In this document: positions 1-10,389 of the stretch, piece by piece
Numbering within the stretch: the stretch's first letter is position 1
Layout of the letters: each line of letters starts with the position of its first letter
Assembly (NCBI GenBank): GCA_964020155.1
Contig: OZ026551.1
Location: 3,838,767-3,863,766 of the forward strand
Direction of reading: 5' to 3'
Origin: Chondrilla cf. caribensis
Lineage: Eukaryota > Porifera > Demospongiae > Chondrillida > Chondrillidae
Length of the DNA stretch: 25,000 nucleotides
Made by a program: the position numbers and the translations under genes
The notes under the pieces: model-generated
What the model was told of the DNA's origin: nothing
Seen by the model: only the letters and a program-made list of their open reading frames with translations
Database searches by the model: none

Positions 1-22
1 ATGTGTGTGTGTGTGTGTGTGG

Positions 23-101
<79 letters not shown>
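1..101. repeat. (GT)n microsatellite
   Basis: Uninterrupted apart from two small irregularities near positions 20 and 38, this GT dinucleotide run fills the left edge of the window and probably continues beyond it. No coding meaning is assigned to it. Confidence 0.97.
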
Positions 102-103
<2 letters not shown>

Positions 104-588
104 AGCCTTACTTCCTGACATGTCATGCTAGAATTGCTCTATACTATCACTTTCAGTTTAATTACAGTTGACAATTTTTTTAATTACCGTTTATCAATGC
201 ACATTAGAGGTGATCTGGGATCCCAGAACCAATTCTTTGTTGCCACTTTGTCACACAATGTAGGAGAGCAAGAACATATACAGCCATACACGCATTGGAA
301 GAATGACATGAAAATGATTTTTTTATTTATTGTAAATATGATTCTGATGTTTAATTTTATACATTCATTACGTTAATTAATGTGTGTGGGAATGATTGTG
401 ATATTTTCGTGTGTTTTTCCATTGTATAGTATGTGATATGTTAGATGTGTTCGTACATTATTACGTGTACAAAACTAATAATCTTAATCATAATCAAAAT
501 TGTATAGTGGCAATCCAGTAATGCACATATATGTGTATAATGTGATTAAAATATTGCATCAAATTAATTAATTAATTAATTTTACTTT
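102..588. other. AT-rich intergenic DNA, no gene recognised
   Basis: The stretch between the GT run and the first satellite unit is AT-rich. It holds one short open frame (125-376, 83 codons) with no recognisable domain. A short ATTA run immediately precedes the first satellite unit, which begins with the TTAA at 587-590. Confidence 0.6.
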
Positions 589-2168
589 AAGCACCTCCGA
601 ATGTAGATGGGGTTACAGACCACCTATTGAAATGGGAATTGTTTCACAAGTTAGCTTACATCCCCAGCTAGGTTTGTCTAAAATATCACGTTGACTTGCC
701 CCCTCCCCCATGAGCTATGCAAAAAGGTGCTTAGCATTTTCTCTCCTATACCATTCCATACATTGGAAAAAATTAAGCACCTCCGAATGTAGATGGGGTT
801 ACGGGCCACCTATTGAGATGGGAATTGTTTCACAAGTTAGCTTACATCCTCAGCTAGGTCTGTCTGAAAAATCAAGTTGACACGCCCCCTTCCCCATGAG
901 CTACGTATGCAAAAATGTGCTTAGCGTTTTCTCTCCTATACCATTCCATACATTGGAAAAATATTAAGCACCTTCGAATGTAGCTGGGATTACAAGCCAT
1001 CTATTGAGATGGGAATTATTTCACAAGTTAGCATAAATCCCCAGGTAGGTCTGTCTGAAAGATCAATTTGACACGCCCCCTCCCCTGTGAGCTATGCAAA
1101 AAGGTGCTTAGTGTTTTCTCTCCTATACTATCCCATACATTGGAAAATATTAAGCACCTCCATATGTGGCTGGGGTTACGGACCACCTATTGAGATGGGA
1201 ATTGTTTCACTAATTAGCTTACATCCCCAGCTAGGTCTGTCTGAAAAATCAAGTTGACACGCCCCTCCCCCATGAGCTATGCAAAAAGGTGCTTAGTGTT
1301 TTCTCTCCTATACCATTCCATACATTGGAAAAATATTGAGCACCTCCGAATGTAGATGGGGTTACGGGCCACCTATTGAGATGGGAATTGTTTCACAAGT
1401 TAGCATACATCCCCAGCTAGGTCTTTCTAAAATATCAAGTTGACACGCCCCCTCCCCCATGAGCTATGCAAAAAGGTGCTTAGTGTTTCCTCTCCTATAC
1501 CATTCCATACATTGGAAAAATATTAAGCACCTCCGAATATAGCTGGGGTTACGGACCATCTATTGAAATGGGAATTGTTTCACAAATTAGCTTACATCCC
1601 CAGCTAGGTCTGTTTAAAATATCGCATTGACACGCTCCCTCCCCCATGAGCTATGCAAAAAGGTGCTTAGCGTTTTCTCTCCTATACTCTTCCATACATT
1701 GAAATAATATTAAGCACCTCTGAATGTAGATGGGCTATGAGCCATCTATTAAGATGGGAATTGTTTCACAAGTTAGCTTACATCCCCAGCTAGGTCTGTC
1801 TAAAATATCCAGTTAACACGCCCCCTCTCCCATGAGCTATACGAAAAGGTGCCTAGCGTTTTCTCTCCTATACTATCCCATACATTTGAATAATATTAAG
1901 CACCTCCGAATGTAGCTGGGGTTACGGACCACCTATTGAGACGGGAATTGTTTCACAAGTTAGCTTACATTCCCAGCTAGGTGTGTCTAAAATATCAAGT
2001 TGACACGCCCCCTCCCCCATGAGTTATGTGCAAAAAAGTGCTTAGCATTTTCTCTCCTATACTATCCCATACATTGGAAAAATAGCAAGCACCTCTGAAT
2101 GTAGCTGGAATTACGGACCACACATTGAGATGGGAATTGCTTCACAAGTTAGCTTACATCCCCAGCTA
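589..2168 (+). repeat. ~187-bp tandem satellite, block 1a
   Basis: Unit starts carrying AAGCACCT or a close variant lie near 589, 775, 966, 1152, 1339, 1525, 1712, 1898 and 2087, giving periods of 186-191 bp. Each unit is about 146 bp bounded by an inverted pair (TAAGCACCT at the start, AGGTGCTTA at the end), followed by a ~41-bp spacer containing TCTCTCCTATAC. A second internal inverted pair, TAGCTGGGG and CCCCAGCTA, lies inside the unit. This subfamily reads ACCTATTGAGATGGGAATTG and TTTCACAAGTTAGC in its first half. The ninth unit is cut at CCCAGCTA by the 359-bp satellite. Confidence 0.95.
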
Positions 2169-4075
2169 AGAATTAATATGGTCCTTTTGATAACAAAAAT
2201 GATAAGTTTTGTTGCGGATCAAAACTTCTCTCAGGTGTCCATATGGCATTATACATTTGTATGTACATTTCTATATATGTGTAATACGCCTTGTGGTGAT
2301 AACTCATGTGATTTAACATTCCATTGGTAGTCACCAGGGGCTGCCCAGTTTCCGTGCTAAACTTACCCACACTATTTTGGATGCATACAAACTGTTCCTT
2401 GTGTGTTATGGGCCTTGTGGTGACAAGCAAAAATATGTCAATTTTTATGCTTGTCACCATGACCTCTCCTGTGTGCACATAATGCATTATAGATCTAATA
2501 CGACTACACGGACACACTCCTGGAACTAATACGGTCCTTTTGATAAGAAAAATGTCAGGTTTTGTTGCTGATGAAAATTCTGTCAGTTGTCCATATGGCA
2601 CATAGCATTATACATTTGTATGTACATTTCAATATAAGTGTAATACGCCTAGTGGTGATAACTCAGGTGTTTGACATCACGTTGCTGGTCACCAAGGGCT
2701 GCCCAGTGTCCATGCCAAACTCACCAACACAATTTCAGATGCATACAAACCGTTTTGAGTGTGCTATGGGCCTCGTGGTGACAAGCAAAAAAAATGTCAA
2801 TTTTTATGCTTGTCACCACGACCTCTCCTGTGTGCACATAATGCATTATAGATCTAATACGACTACACGGACACACTCCTGGAACTAATACGGTCCTTTT
2901 GATAAGAAAAATGTCAGGTTTTATTGCTGATGAAAATTCTGTCAGTTGTCCATATGGCACATAGCATTATACATTTGTATGTACATTTCAATATAAGTGT
3001 AATACGCCTAGTGGTGATAACTCAGGTGTTTGACATCACGTTGCTGGTCACCAAGGGCTGCCCAGTGTCCATGCCAAACTCACCAACACAATTTCAGATG
3101 CATACAAACCGTTTTAAGTGTGCTATGGGCCTTGTGGTGACAAGCAAAAAAAATGTCAATTTTTATGCTTGTCACCACGACCTCTCCTGTGTGCACATAA
3201 TGCATCGTAGATCTCATACGAATGCACGGACACACTCCTGGAACTAATACGGTCCTTTTGATGACAAAAATGATAGGTTTTGTTGCTGATCAAAACTTCT
3301 CTCTGGTGTCCATATGACACATAGCATTATACATTTGTATGTACATTTCAATATAAGTGTAATATGCCTTGTGGTGATAACTCAGGGGATTTGACATCAT
3401 GTTGCTGGTCACCATGGGCTGCCCAGTGTCTGTGCCAAACTTACCAACACAATTTCAGATGCATACAAACCGTTCTGAGTGTGCTATGGGCCTCGTGGTG
3501 ACAAGCAAAACATGTCATTTTTTATGCTTGTCACCACGGCCTCTCCTGTGCGCACATAATGCATCATAGATCTAATACGAATGAAAGGACAAACTCCTTG
3601 AACTAATACGGTCCTTTTGATGACAAAAATGATAGGTTTTGTTGCTGATGAAAATTCTGTCAGTTGTCCATATGGCACATAGCATTATACATTTGTATGT
3701 ACATTTCAATATAAGTGTAATACGCCTAGTGGTGATAACTCAGGTGTTTGACATCACGTTGCTGGTCACCAAGGGCTGCCCAGTGTCCATGCCAAACTCA
3801 CCAACACAATTTTGGATGCATACAAACTGTTCTGATTGTGCTATAGGCCTCGTGGTGACAAGCAAAAAAACGCAATTTTTTATGCTTGTCACCACGGCCT
3901 CTCCTGTGTGCACATAATGCATCATAGATCTAATACGAATGCACGGACACACTCCTGGAACGAAAATGGTCCTTTTGATAACAATAATCTTAGGCATTGT
4001 TGCTGATGAAAATTCTGCCGGGTGTCCATATGGCACATAGCATTATACATTTGTATGTACATAACAATATATGTG
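2168..4075 (+). repeat. 359-bp tandem satellite, five copies plus a partial sixth
   Basis: The anchor GGTCCTTTTGAT recurs at 2180, 2533, 2892, 3251, 3610 and 3969, giving periods of 353, 359, 359, 359 and 359 bp. The sixth copy is cut after ~105 bp. The middle copies (2533-2891 and 2892-3250) are almost identical, while the first is the most diverged, as expected for array edges. Every full copy holds a perfect or near-perfect hairpin, for example 14-bp arms at 2774-2787 and 2807-2820 around a 19-nt loop. Open frames of 60-140 codons occur on both strands of each copy. They follow the repeat rather than any protein constraint and are not called genes. Confidence 0.96.
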
Positions 4076-5637
4076 TGATACTTATACTTTCCCATGCATT
4101 AACTAAGTTAAGCATCTCTGAATTTAGCTGGTGTTACGGGGGGTTAGCTATGAGTATTGTTTCAAAAGTTTATTCATGTCCCCAGCTAGGTCTGTCTAAA
4201 ATATCAAATTAACATGCCCCCTCCCCCATGAGCTATACAAAACGGTGCTTAGCATTTTCTCTCCCATACTCTCCCATGCATTGAAAAATTATTAAGCACC
4301 TCCGAATGTAGCTGATGTTACGGGTAAGCTATGGAGATAGGAATTGTTTCAGAAATTAGTTAACGTCCCCAGCTATGTCTGTCTGAAATATGAAGTTGTC
4401 ACACTCCCTCCCCTAAGAGCTATGCAAAAAGGTGCTTAGCGTTTTCTCTCCTATACTCTCCCATACATTAATTATTTAAGCACCTCCGAATGTAGCTGAT
4501 GTTACGGGTTAGCTACGGAGATGGGAATTGTTTCAGAAATTAGTTCATGTCCCCAGCTAGGTCTGTCTAAAATATCACGTTGACACACCCCTTCCCCCAT
4601 GAGCTATGCAAAAAGGTGCTTAGTATTTTCTTTCCTATACTCTCCCATACATTGAAAAAGTATTAAGCACCTCCGAATGTAGCTGATGTTACAGGTAAAA
4701 ATATAAGCTATGGAGAAGGAATTGCTTCAGAAATTAGTTCACGTCCCCAGCTAGGTCTGTATAAAGTATCAAGTTGACACCCCCCCTCCCCAATGAGCTC
4801 TACAAAGAGGTGCTTAGCGTTTTCTCTCCCATATTCTCCCATACATTGAAAAAATATTAAGCACCTCCGAATGTAGCTGAGGTTATGGGCCACCTATTGA
4901 GATGGGAAGTGCTTCAGAAGTTAGTTCATACCCCCAGCTAGGTCTGTCTAAAGTATCAAGTTGACACACCCCCTCCCCCATAAGCTATACAAAAAGGTGC
5001 TTAGCTTTTCTCTCCTATGTATATTCTCCCATACATTGAAAGATTACTAAGCACCTCCGAATGTAGCTGATGTTACGGGTAAGCTACAGAGATGAAAATT
5101 GTTTCAGAAATTAGTTAACGTCCCCAGCTAGGCCAATCTAAAATATCAAGTTGACACGCCCCCACCCCCATGCGCTATACAAAAAGGTGCTTAGTGTTTT
5201 CTCTCCCATACTCTCCCATACATTGAAAAAATATTAAGCACCTCCGAATTTAAATGGGGTTACTCATTAGTTACAGAGATGATAATTGTTTCAGAAGTTA
5301 GTTCATGTCCTCAGCTAGGTCTGTCTAAAATATCAGGTTGACACGCCCCCTCCCCCATGAGCTATACAATAAGGTGCTTAGCGCTTTCTCTCCTATACGT
5401 ACGTATTCTCTCATACATTGAAAAAGCACCTCCGAATTTAGCTGGGGTTTCTCGTTAGTTACAGAGATTGGAATTATTTCAGAAGTTAGTTCATGTCCTC
5501 AGCTAGGCCTGTCTAAAATATCAAGTTGACACACCACCTTCCCCATGAGCTATAAAAAAGGTGCTTAGCGTTTTCTCTCCTATACTCTCCCATACATTGA
5601 ACAAATGTTAAGCACCTCCAAATTCAGCTGGTGTTAT
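4076..5637 (+). repeat. ~187-bp tandem satellite, block 1b (different subfamily)
   Basis: Units begin near 4110, 4294, 4478, 4665, 4859, 5049, 5236, 5424 and 5610 (periods 184-194 bp). The architecture matches block 1a, but the first half differs: most copies read GGGTTAGCTAC or GGTAAGCTA in place of the ACCTATTGAG segment, and TTCAGAAATTAGTT in place of TTCACAAGTTAGC. The block resumes directly after the truncated sixth copy of the 359-bp repeat, inside the spacer part of a unit. Confidence 0.94.
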
Positions 5638-5895
5638 CCCATCTCCGTAGCTAACCCATAACACCAGCTGCATTTGGAGGTGTTTAATATTCTTTCCCTG
5701 TACGTACGTATGGGAGAGTATAGGAGAGAAAACACTAAGCACCTTTTTGCATAGCTCATGGGAGAGCGGGCGTGTCAACTTGATATTTTAGACAGACCTA
5801 GCTGGGGACATTAAATAACTTCTGAAACAATTCCCATCTCAATAGGTGGGCCATCAGTTACATTCGGAGGTGCATAATACTTTTTTCATGTATGG
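5390..5895. repeat. Long inverted repeat where the satellite reverses orientation
   Basis: The plus-oriented array meets a minus-oriented array at about 5638-5657. The inner arms (5608-5637 and 5658-5688) are ~30 bp with a few mismatches around a ~20-bp loop. Outward the similarity continues through the spacer and the neighbouring unit, so each arm totals about 240 bp. The right arm carries AGGAGAGAAAACACTAAGCA and GTGTCAACTTGATATTTTAG, the complement of the usual unit. Confidence 0.9.
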
Positions 5896-5900
5896 GAGAG

Positions 5901-6256
5901 TAATGTAATTTTGCAATTGTCCAGAAGTAACATCTTTAATTCTTTTTATATGTAATCATCCAAACAATACATTGTCAACTATATATTATATTATTCGGAT
6001 TCACTTATATAAAATTATCCAATCTTCGCAAGGCACCCATTGATGCAGTACATGGTGCTAGTGCTGGTTATAAGTAAATCATGCAATATTATATAATGAT
6101 TGTATTGTTACATATAGCATGCAATGTCATTTCATTTTTATTATAATTGAACATACAGTGTATGTCAAGCATTCAAATTTATAATAATTAGTACGGATTC
6201 AAGGAAACAGTCATGCTTTATAATATGATATACATAAGATAGATAAATAATAATAA
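5901..6256. repeat. Direct repeat A (first copy, ~356 bp)
   Basis: This AT-rich block is repeated at 6710-7071 with only scattered differences. It runs from TAATGTAATTTTGCAATTGT to an A/T-rich tail of the form ATAAATAATAATAA. It contains no open frame of note. The simple-sequence tail resembles the 3' end of some retroelements, but no diagnostic coding sequence is present, so the origin is unknown. Confidence 0.9.
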
Positions 6257-6258
6257 GG

Positions 6259-6545
6259 GGCCCGATGTGGGCAATGAATTTATAGCTTCTTCAGAGACCA
6301 AAGAATCACGGATGCCACCAGTCCACAGGCCTGTCAGAGATGTTCAGACTTGCACATCTGTAATCATCAGAGCCAGCCAGGACACACATCAAACAGCAGC
6401 ATCCTCAACACGACAACAAGAGACTCCCCGGTAGGGCCCAAAACCTAAACTAATGTAGCATGTATTGGACCCCACCTGTGCCACAGTGTGTGCATAGGAG
6501 GGTGTGTGCATAGTAAAGTGTATGCAGTGTAAAGTAGTGGCATTT
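6259..6545. repeat. Repeat B (first copy)
   Basis: This segment matches 7407-7722. Shared landmarks include CCGATGTGG, AAGAATCACGGAT, GACACACATCAAACAGC, GAGACTCCCCGGTAGGGCCC and GCATAGGAGGGTGTGTGCA. In this copy it follows repeat A directly. In the second copy about 335 bp separates the two, so the first copy looks internally deleted. Confidence 0.85.
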
Positions 6546-6709
6546 GTCTCAACTACGTATGTACCAACATATTATACACTGCTGCATTATTGATTTTGAG
6601 TATTGTAGATGTATACATTTAGTGTCTAATGATTGTACATTTTGTGTAAGTACATTTAACATCACTTCATGAGATGAGTATGGATGGTGCAGTGCAGGAT
6701 GACTTGCAC
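6546..6709. other. Spacer between B and A', nothing recognised
   Basis: About 164 bp of AT-rich sequence lies between the end of repeat B and the second copy of repeat A. No gene, repeat or signal is recognisable in it. Confidence 0.5.
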
Positions 6710-7071
6710 TAATGTACTTTTGCAATGGTCCAGAAGTGACATCTTCAATCCTTTTTATATGTAATCATCCAAACAATACGTTGTCAACTATAATATTATA
6801 TTATTCGGATTCACTTAATATATAATATTATCCAATTATCGCAATGCACCCATTGATGCAGTACATGGTGCTAGTGCTGGTTATAAGTAAATCATGCAAT
6901 ATTATATAATGATTGTATTGTTACATATAGCATGCAATGTCATTTCATTCTTATTTATTAATGCACATACAGTGTATGTCAAGCATTCAAATTTATAACA
7001 ATTAGTACGGATTCAAAGAAACAGTCATGCTTTATAATATGATATACATAAGATAAATAAAAATAATAAAA
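6710..7071. repeat. Direct repeat A' (second copy)
   Basis: This is the second copy of repeat A, offset by about 809 bp from the first. It keeps the same internal order, including CACCCATTGATGCAGTACAT and the closing ATAAATAAAAATAATAAAAA. On the minus strand it contains AATAAA (plus-strand TTTATT at 6954-6959). Confidence 0.9.
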
Positions 7072-7406
7072 AGGTAACATGTATATAAAATATCTATATT
7101 TGAATCGAAGTCCGATATATATCTGTTGCACATCTTCCATGTCCTCTCATTGAAACTTGCACCTCTCTCTGCCACACTTTACGTGTGCCCAGGGCATCCG
7201 GCGAGGACGGGGAGGTGCTTCATGCCCCGCGGCCGAGGAGAACATGCCACTTGCCACCACGCCTCAGCTGTTGATGTCATCTCACGTGTAGTCAACATTA
7301 AGCCGTCATCCCATGGTATAGGGTGGTGGACTGGCTTCTCGGGAGGTCCAGATTTCAGAGCCGTGATCTTTTACGTCTGGCACACCGAGTATCACGGGCG
7401 CCAGTC
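7072..7406. other. Segment C, present only in the second A-B copy; no gene recognised
   Basis: About 335 bp, richer in GC than the flanks, separates A' from B' and has no counterpart between A and B. It carries a 101-codon plus-strand open frame (7126-7431) with no recognisable domain. I do not call it a gene because it sits within duplicated non-coding DNA. Confidence 0.5.
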
Positions 7407-7722
7407 ACCGATGTGGTCCTTTGTGACTTGATAGCTTCATGAGCCCGGAGACCCAAGAATCACGGATTTACCACCAATCCACGGACCAGAAGACAGAGAT
7501 GAACTGACTTCACATCGGTAATCATCAGATTCAGGCCAGCAGGACACACATCAAACAGCGCAGCAGCTTCCTCAGCACGATGACAAGAGACTCCCCGGTA
7601 GGGCCCAAGTCCTAAACTAGTGTAGCATGTCTGGACCCTACAGTGCCGCGCATGCGCATGCTGTGTGCATAGGAGGGTGTGTGCAAGGCGCAGTGTGTGC
7701 ATAGTAAAGTGTATGCAACGTA
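7407..7722. repeat. Repeat B' (second copy)
   Basis: Homologous to 6259-6545 in the same order and orientation, with small insertions and a GC-richer stretch near 7645-7665 (CCGCGCATGCGCATGC). The A-B and A'-C-B' arrangement is best read as a tandem duplication of one non-coding element, followed by a deletion in the first copy. Confidence 0.85.
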
Positions 7723-7739
7723 AATGTAAATATAAAGGC

Positions 7740-8165
7740 ACGGCCTAACTTACGTGCATGCGCCCGAAGGCAATAATAAAGGGAAAAGGGTGGTGAGCAG
7801 AGAGCCGTGCGGTTCCGACAACATAGCCTTCGTAGGACCTACTTACAGGACCCCTAGGGGAGACTAGCCGACCATGATCCCAGGCACCGCCCGCCTCCGA
7901 AGAGGACGGACGCCCAAACCTCGTCCGAGAACACTCGAGAGACCCGACGACTCACAGGAGACCGGGACGTGTGAACTCCATGCGTGATCTAACAGTGAAC
8001 CGAAGAAGGAGAGGGTAGAACAGCTAACCACGCTTGCGCTCGGGGCACCCCCTCCAATTCGAATCCTCCAGCATCTGCAGCTTCCCCAACACGGATCTAC
8101 TCACAAAGAAAATGGACGCGACGTCAGCTTTTATAGAGGTTCGTACTTCGGGGATTCCCAAACGA
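7740..8165 (-). promoter_or_regulatory. CpG-rich segment with minus-strand TATA-like box; possible promoter or element 5' end
   Basis: This ~425-bp stretch is visibly richer in G, C and CpG than everything around it. On the minus strand a TATAAAAG box (about 8128-8136) is followed by GCTGACGTCGCGTCC, which includes a CRE-like TGACGTC. Further downstream on the same strand is a consensus-type splice donor (CCTGTAAGTAGG, near 7843-7855). No substantial open frame follows. It could be the promoter and first exon of an untranslated transcript, or the 5' end of a decayed mobile element whose body is B', C and A'. The call rests on motifs only. Confidence 0.35.
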
Positions 8166-8269
8166 TGAATATTGATTTGACGGTGCTGTGTGAAGTTGTG
8201 TCAGACCCTAGGCGCCAGCAATACCAGACACATGACCTAGTCATGATTGTCACTTTGTCACAACAATGC

Positions 8270-8373
8270 TCCAAACACAAAACAAACATGTTCCAATTTC
8301 AAAATAAACATGTTCCAAACTATAAACATACATGTTCCAAACTTCAAACAAACATGTTCCAAACTGTAAACTA
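8270..8373. repeat. 22-bp minisatellite, four copies
   Basis: ACATGTTCCAA recurs at 8286, 8308, 8330 and 8352, exactly 22 bp apart, with variable intervening A-rich bases. The 22-bp period is not a multiple of three, so any peptide read through it is incidental. Confidence 0.9.
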
Positions 8374-8379
8374 ACATTT

Positions 8380-8484
8380 CTATGTGTGTATATGGATGTG
8401 CATGTGTATGTGTTCTGTATGGATGTGTGCATGTGTATGTGCTGTTAGATGTGTATATCCATGTACATGTGTGTTGTGTAGGAG

Positions 8485-8571
<87 letters not shown>

Positions 8572-8603
8572 TGTGTGTAAGTGTGTGCGTACGTGCGTGC
8601 ATG

Positions 8604-8639
<36 letters not shown>

Positions 8640-8640
8640 C
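8380..8640. repeat. GT-rich compound microsatellite ending in (TGCC)n
   Basis: Degenerate TGTGTATGGATG-type sequence leads into a near-perfect TG run (about 8486-8578) and then a TGCC tetranucleotide run (about 8602-8640). Long open frames in all phases here encode only Thr-His, Cys-Val or Ala-Gly-Arg-Gln-type repeats and are artefacts. Confidence 0.95.
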
Positions 8641-9867
8641 ATTCATGTGTTCCTGAATGTGTGTGTATGGCACATCCTGTTATGATTCATCACATGGATA
8701 CTGGTGTATCCAAGGTGACCAGTAATAAATTTAACATTATCTAGCTATTCACCACCAGCTCCATAGTAGATGCAGGAGGGTGTACATGCATCAGTATTTG
8801 TGTTATTAAGTTTGATATGTACACTGGGCAGCTTAAGGTATGATTATAAGGTATGATTATATTGCAGAATGTCAATGTTTTTTTCTTTCATTCTAATACT
8901 TTAATTCTAGGTGTCTATTCTAGTAGCACATAGTGCAGAGCTTTATGAAAGATGTAGTTGCTCAAATTTCTTATGCATGTGGTGATCCTCTAACAATGAT
9001 CTCTCTGTATATATGTATGAAAGCATTGAACTGATGTCCATCATTAAATGCCATGAAATGATGTTTATAAATGTCTACTATGATGGTAGTCACAATGATA
9101 TAGCATGCATTTCACTATCACTGACTCTATTTGGTGAATCACCATAGGTATGTATGCATGTGTGTGAGTGCATGTACGTGCATGTGTGTACATATGGATG
9201 CAAATATGAGTCTGGGTATATAATAATAATTATTATATATGCATGTGTGAGTGTGCATACATACATTATTCATTATAATACTATTATGTAGCCGGAGTAT
9301 CATAATTTGGAACATTTTTTTTAAATTTGGTGCAGTGGACCTCCTGACAAAGCAGCACAAGGGAACCTCTTTATGCAATTGAAGTGGACCATGTATGAAT
9401 CTGCAGCTGCAGTGTGACATTCTAATAAATTTATATCGGCAATGCTTTATTATACCTGATTGTATCATGTCAATTTACTGTTAAACATGATCTATTATTA
9501 TCACATTCTGCATAATACACAACTTGCATACGTACCTACTGTAAGAGTACTCACTGTATGATATAATTTGATGTTGATAACAACCAGTAAATGTCCAATA
9601 ATTACATAAAATTATAATGACTTGGCAATGCTTACCATAATGTAATACGGAATGTCAATACTAGATACATCAGTTTCCAGTACAATTAATATGAAACTAA
9701 TACAAATACAGCTAATATGAAATGTCAATACTAGATACATCAGTTTCCAGTACAATTACAATAACTCATTTCACCATTTCTATTCTATTCTGTGTGTTAA
9801 CCGGCATGCCCTTGATCTTGACCGGTTGAGTTTATGCCATTTAGCTTGGCCTCAACTGTATGTATCC
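8641..9867. other. AT-rich intergenic DNA with one short duplication; no gene recognised
   Basis: No domain or long open frame is credible here. A 38-bp sequence beginning AATGTCAATACTAGATACAT occurs at 9651-9688 and again at 9721-9758, a 70-bp offset direct duplication. A minus-strand open frame (9139-9468) has no recognisable similarity and ends in a Thr-His-rich low-complexity stretch. Confidence 0.6.
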
Positions 9868-10389
9868 GGGGTAGGGGCATGTCAACTTGATATTTAGACA
9901 CACCTAGGTGGGTATGTAAACTAACTTCTGAAACAATTTCCATCTCAATAGGTGGCCCATAACCTCAGCTACATTCGGAGGTGCTTATTATTTGTACAAT
10001 GTATAGGAGAGTATAGGAGAGAAAATGCTAAGCACCTTTTTTCATAGGTCATGGGTGAGGGGGTATGTCAACTTCATATTGTAGACACACCTAGCTGAGT
10101 ATGTGAACTAACTTCTGAAACAATTCCCATCCCAATAGGTGGCTTGTAACCTCAGGTACATTCGGAGGTGCTTAATGTTTGTACAATGTATGAGAGAGTA
10201 TGGGAGAGAAAACTCTATTAGTAAGCACCTTTTTGCATAAATAATGGGTGAGGGGGCATGTGAACGTGATAGTTTAGACAGACCTAGCTGGGTATGTAAA
10301 CTAACTTCTGAAACAATTCCAATCTCAATATAGGTGAGACAATGATAATTACCTTTTGGCATAATTCATGGGTGAAGGGGTGTGTCAAA
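9868..10389 (-). repeat. ~187-bp satellite, block 2 inverted part
   Basis: Two to three units are in reverse orientation, recognised by GTCAACTTGATATTTAGACA, ATTCGGAGGTGCTTA and GAGAGAAAATGCTAAGCACC. The last unit breaks off at GTGTCAA (about 10388) and joins directly to a plus-oriented unit starting CCTCCGAATG, so this is a second orientation switch. Confidence 0.9.

Noticed and set aside
2173..4036. Several open frames of 60-142 codons on both strands in the 359-bp array
   Set aside because: They recur once per satellite unit on both strands, are broken differently in each copy, and show no recognisable domain. They follow DNA repetition, not protein selection.
589..5637. CRISPR-like regular repetition
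   Set aside because: Whole ~187-bp units repeat without unique spacers, in eukaryotic DNA. This is a satellite.
5901..7071. LTR retrotransposon with repeats A and A' as LTRs
   Set aside because: No gag or pol coding sequence, primer-binding site or target duplication is visible between or around them, and the A-B/A'-C-B' order fits tandem duplication better.
7126..7431. 101-codon plus-strand open frame
   Set aside because: No recognisable domain, and it straddles segment C and repeat B' of a duplicated non-coding region. The counterpart region is missing from the first copy.
7460..7741. 93-codon minus-strand open frame
   Set aside because: It starts with GTG, overlaps repeat B', and the homologous B copy does not keep it cleanly open.
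8250..8744. Overlapping open frames rich in Thr-His, Cys-Val or Ala-Gly-Arg-Gln
   Set aside because: They are translations of GT and TGCC microsatellites.
9139..9468. 109-codon minus-strand open frame
   Set aside because: No recognisable similarity, low-complexity Thr-His end, and AT-rich surroundings with no gene signals.
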